Of a DNA stretch of 64,000 bases, positions 61,346-64,000 are shown one piece after another (positions within the stretch are counted from its first letter, which is position 1; each line of letters starts with the position of its first letter). The notes beneath the pieces are model-generated. The model ran no database searches and was not told the origin of the DNA. It saw only the letters and a list, made by a program, of their open reading frames with translations. Position numbers and translations under genes: made by a program. This DNA is from an uncultured Bacteroidales bacterium (GTDB lineage Bacteria > Bacteroidota > Bacteroidia > Bacteroidales > UBA932), in contig CANRID010000001.1 in NCBI GenBank assembly GCA_947630665.1, positions 78,501 through 142,500 of the forward strand, given 5' to 3'.

Positions 61346-62773
61346 TTAAAACGATGATTTCGCAGCCTTATTGGCTTTAATCCTTTGCTCGGCTTCATCT
61401 CTTATTAACAAAATAGCCTGAGCATCCATTTCATACTCGTCACCGTACTCACCGTTGATCATTTTTTGACATTCATTTTTGACCCATTCTGGTGATGTGT
61501 CTAGAGATTTGCGAAGATCATTTAGAAAATCATCTCTTGACCTTTCCTTACCTTGGAAAGGTGGTATATGCTTACCTTGATTTGGCACAGAAGTAGGTTG
61601 CTCAGCTTTGGCAATCGTATAATGTTGCTTACCCAATAGAACATTGCGTATATATGCATTAACTGTTATGTCCGTGTCCTCCATTGGTCGGTTGTCAACA
61701 ACTAATTCATATTTTTCGTTTATATGAGCTAACGATTTATCTGATATGTCGAATTTTATATCACTAGGAACATCTGAACAGTTAGTCGGTTTTATCTCAG
61801 GATCTAGCTTGAACGTGTGTTGGATTGGGCGAGGACAGTAAGCTAAAGTTACTTCTTTTGCATTAATTGTACCGGCAGACTCAATGTTATCGTCCACTGA
61901 AACGGCCTTACCCCCAATGGTATCGCTCGCTTTTGTAATCTCACCACCATTTGTCATGTTTCCATCAACATTGGGCCAAAAACAAATCAGTATTATCACT
62001 AAAACAACGAAAACAAAAGCAAATAAGACCCGTTTGAATATAGAACGACGAGTATTGTTATTAGTTTCAGAACTTCCATTCGGCCAGATAGGTAATCTGG
62101 TTATCGGTTGTGGCTTTTTTGGTGGCCGTGCTGTAACGAGAGATTCTATTTTTCCACCTTGAATCTGATATATTTGATTGTTTGCTTCCTTTAATACAAT
62201 GTCATTGATAGGATCTTTAAAAATGTCGCTATTCCTTGATAAATATACGTCGGAGTATTCCTTAACGACACTCTCAACTAAACTTATATCCTCAAATTTA
62301 GGTGTCTCTAACAATAATATGTTGTTTTTTTGAGGTTTTTTGACAGAATTTGATAGAGAGGTGCTTTGTATCTTGTCAATTTCCGACTGGCTCCATTGAG
62401 TATTATTTAATTGGTTAATAATACTTGACTCAACAAACCGGCCTCCTCCATCCAATAAAGCACTCGCAAAATCGTTCCAATAAGGATGCAAGACCCTTGA
62501 AACGGTATCAGTAATACTGAAATCCGATGCGGATTTTATGGCAACGCCAAATACAATTCCATCACGTTCTGACTCTACTCCTTTCGCTCTTGTGTAATAT
62601 TCTAATCCGACAAAGCCTTCTCGTGCAAAATAGTGCAGGACAGGTTCTTCATACCTTTTAGGTTTTAATATCGGCTCATGATGAGCGTTTTCGATGGAGG
62701 GGGTATCTCCATCGAAAACAAACTCATACGATTCGAATGCTCTTGGCTTACCAAATACTATGAAATTCGTCAT
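61346..62773 (-). CDS. Membrane-spanning GTPase-partner-like protein
   Basis: A 475-residue protein in three parts. Residues 1-130 include YFAREGFVGLEYYTRAKGVE and RDGIVFGVAIKSASD, which recall the N-terminal domain of GTPase-associated proteins (GAP1 type) next to predicted double-GTPase conflict systems. Residues 249-266 are one transmembrane helix (VLFAFVFVVLVIILICFW) after a basic stretch RRSIFKR, so the N-terminus should be cytoplasmic and the last 205 residues periplasmic. The C-terminal part has a beta-sandwich look (ITVNAYIRNVLLGKQHYTIA). It lies 30 bp behind the GTPase gene. It could carry a signal from the GTPase across the membrane. Similarity is from memory and needs a profile search. 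Confidence 0.7.
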   Translation of the reverse strand: MTNFIVFGKPRAFESYEFVFDGDTPSIENAHHEPILKPKRYEEPVLHYFAREGFVGLEYYTRAKGVESERDGIVFGVAIKSASDFSITDTVSRVLHPYWNDFASALLDGGGRFVESSIINQLNNTQWSQSEIDKIQSTSLSNSVKKPQKNNILLLETPKFEDISLVESVVKEYSDVYLSRNSDIFKDPINDIVLKEANNQIYQIQGGKIESLVTARPPKKPQPITRLPIWPNGSSETNNNTRRSIFKRVLFAFVFVVLVIILICFWPNVDGNMTNGGEITKASDTIGGKAVSVDDNIESAGTINAKEVTLAYCPRPIQHTFKLDPEIKPTNCSDVPSDIKFDISDKSLAHINEKYELVVDNRPMEDTDITVNAYIRNVLLGKQHYTIAKAEQPTSVPNQGKHIPPFQGKERSRDDFLNDLRKSLDTSPEWVKNECQKMINGEYGDEYEMDAQAILLIRDEAEQRIKANKAAKSSF

Positions 62774-62803
62774 TTCTTAACTTCTAAATTATATTTATAG
62801 GTT

Positions 62804-63748
62804 TTAGAATATTCGTTTCCACCATGGCAGAACATGCTTGCCTGTGCACCAACGGTAAAGTGTGTACCAAAAATTCTTGGGAGAACGTAGCACGATGTTT
62901 ATGATTGTATTTCCAACAACATTGCCGACCGAATATGGTATCAAACTATAAGATTTGGAATTACTTGAATACTCATTATATAATTGATTACGATGCAATT
63001 TAAGATATTTCGAACTATCAATAGATCGTGGTAACTTATCCCATTTTGTGACAACGATTAAGAATTTTGTGAAATCATATAGTCTAGGTTGGTTATTTCG
63101 TACTTTATCAATGAAAGCCTTCATTTCGGAATCCTCTTCTTCATCAAAGTACGACACTTGCCCTACCTCCGTCATATGCTCATCAACAGGTGTAAGCATA
63201 GCAAAAATTGCCTTGCGAGCGATACATGCCTCTAATATACGTTCAATTTTCACAATTGTCTGATCGTTTGTCTGATTTCCAGCAATCATTGTTTTTATAT
63301 CCTCACCAGAAAGGTCTATCAGAGTAATTTTGATGGGACGTTTACGATAGCGTGATTTCATGTCTATATCAATAATCGTTATCTCACTTGGACGAGTTGA
63401 AGGAAGAAGAGATTTTATATCCAACGCATCCGTTATACTTTTTATACCCGACTCTTCACGTGAAACTACATGCATGAAATTGCATGAGTTGTCTTGTTTT
63501 TCTTCACGTTTGAAAGCATAAGCTATAAGAGATGCGATAAACATTGACTTGCCTGCTTGGGGAAGACCAATTGGGATAATCAATCGCCTACCATCTTGAA
63601 ATCGCAAGGCAATATCTTGTAAAATTTCACCTTCTGTCACTTTGTCAAGAAATCGTGAGCCCACGATTTTATATCGTCTACTCGATTCCGAAACAGACAC
63701 TGAATTGTTTCTGGTGTCAGATGCACCACTTGTTCCAACTACTGGCAT
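62804..63748 (-). CDS. P-loop GTPase-like protein, core of the inverted-repeat-flanked operon
   Basis: A 314-residue P-loop NTPase. The P-loop is GLPQAGKSMF at 61-70, the second motif ITLIDLSGED at 141-150 (DxxG type), and a base-recognition-like VTKWDK at 233-238, together a GTPase set. There is no membrane helix. It resembles the double-GTPase type found with GAP-like partners, where GTP switching is thought to trigger an effector. The C-terminus reads PWWKRIF, repeated in the small protein encoded 37 bp upstream (PWWKRMF); 17 bases are identical between the two genes. Motif-based call; no close relative is named. Confidence 0.78.
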   Translation of the reverse strand: MPVVGTSGASDTRNNSVSVSESSRRYKIVGSRFLDKVTEGEILQDIALRFQDGRRLIIPIGLPQAGKSMFIASLIAYAFKREEKQDNSCNFMHVVSREESGIKSITDALDIKSLLPSTRPSEITIIDIDMKSRYRKRPIKITLIDLSGEDIKTMIAGNQTNDQTIVKIERILEACIARKAIFAMLTPVDEHMTEVGQVSYFDEEEDSEMKAFIDKVRNNQPRLYDFTKFLIVVTKWDKLPRSIDSSKYLKLHRNQLYNEYSSNSKSYSLIPYSVGNVVGNTIINIVLRSPKNFWYTLYRWCTGKHVLPWWKRIF

Positions 63749-63785
63749 AATACTTCAAATTTAATTTTTTATTTTTATGTTGTAA

Positions 63786-63932
63786 TTAATCTATCCCAAA
63801 CATTCGTTTCCACCATGGTCGGTCAAACGCGCCTGTATCTGAACCTGTCTCATCTTCATCTTTACGAAGATAGAAATAGAAGAGGAAGGGTCCTAACAAA
63901 TCAAAGAATAAGCAAATAATAATTGTAAGCAT
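63786..63932 (-). CDS. Small membrane protein (48 aa) at the head of the GTPase operon
   Basis: A 48-residue frame from the ATG at 63932 to TAA 63788-63786. Residues 1-21 are hydrophobic (MLTIIICLFFDLLGPFLFYF), then a charged tail ending DRPWWKRMFGID. Its first codons lie inside the right inverted repeat. Because the frame has no upstream ATG and shares its C-terminus with the GTPase, it may be the 3' end of a truncated longer gene. A complete small protein is also possible. Confidence 0.5.
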   Translation of the reverse strand: MLTIIICLFFDLLGPFLFYFYLRKDEDETGSDTGAFDRPWWKRMFGID

Positions 63933-63980
63933 TCGGAGAAGTACGACTGTTAGTTTGTGTTAGTGGCATGTAACTTTGCG
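63925..63980. repeat. Right copy of the 56-bp inverted repeat
   Basis: Reverse complement of 59378-59433 with two differences. It covers the start codon of the 48-residue protein and, on the plus strand, contains TAACTTTG at 63971-63978, an outward -7-like box. The last 20 bases of the window (63981-64000) differ from the corresponding flank at the left copy, so the repeat ends here. Confidence 0.95.
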
Positions 63981-64000
63981 GCTACTAACACGTTTTTTAT

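Noticed and set aside
59378..63980. The 56-bp repeats as a large RNA hairpin or intrinsic terminator
   Set aside because: The arms are 4.5 kb apart; a recombination or transposition role is more plausible.
1..64000. tRNA or rRNA genes
   Set aside because: I looked for conserved tRNA T-loop and rRNA signatures by eye and saw none; a covariance search would be needed to exclude them fully.

Overview
The window is chromosomal DNA from a member of the Bacteroidales. The evidence is a SusC-like TonB receptor fold, BACON-domain lipoproteins, a C10 (streptopain-type) protease, DUF1460 and DUF4143 proteins, Bacteroidetes-type promoters (TAnnTTTG boxes) and few Shine-Dalgarno sites. No rRNA, tRNA or CRISPR was found. 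The genus cannot be fixed from the sequence.

Layout. 1-7.5 kb is a defence island: the 3' end of an MmeI-like methylase in an operon with an unknown protein, an SF2 helicase and a GIY-YIG nuclease; a collapsed AlbA_2-type pseudogene; then a controller, methylase and MjaI-like restriction set. 7.6-27.3 kb is a nearly complete anaerobic cobalamin locus. cbiL diverges from a BtuF-C-D-like uptake operon. A cobalamin riboswitch precedes btuB-cbiK-cbiHC-cbiET-cbiGF-cbiJD on the minus strand, most of them fused enzymes. cbiA-cobO-cbiP-cobD-cbiB runs the other way. 27.4-31.4 kb holds a DUF4143 ATPase with 22-bp iterated upstream repeats and an EcoRII/Dcm restriction-modification pair. 31.5-34.6 kb holds DUF362, DUF1460 and EamA genes.

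34.6-42.2 kb is the isoleucine/valine operon (ilvD-B-N-C-A-E). It is preceded by a 39-residue leader peptide rich in Val/Ile/Leu, with mutually exclusive antiterminator and terminator hairpins, a textbook attenuator. 42.4-54.2 kb carries a GNAT, the DUF47/PiT phosphate pair, a PLP desulfhydrase, a large amidase-like secreted protein, a cysteine desulfidase, an NTF2-like/HxlR divergent pair with a palindromic operator, and a polyferredoxin with an aldo-keto reductase. 54.3-59 kb holds secreted BACON and C10 protease genes and small lipoproteins.

59.4-64 kb is the most unusual part. A six-gene minus-strand operon (small membrane protein, P-loop GTPase, membrane-spanning GTPase-partner-like protein, secreted coiled coil, lipoprotein, DUF805) lies between two 56-bp inverted repeats that match at 54 positions. 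It looks like a mobile or invertible cassette for an envelope-spanning GTPase system that I cannot match to a named system.

Across the core part of the window (8.0-46.6 kb) the 9-mer TCCCGACAG, counted on both strands, occurs 18 times, where about 0.5 is expected by chance. It falls in every coding frame and once between genes, and is absent from the accessory ends. It looks like a genome-specific signal word.
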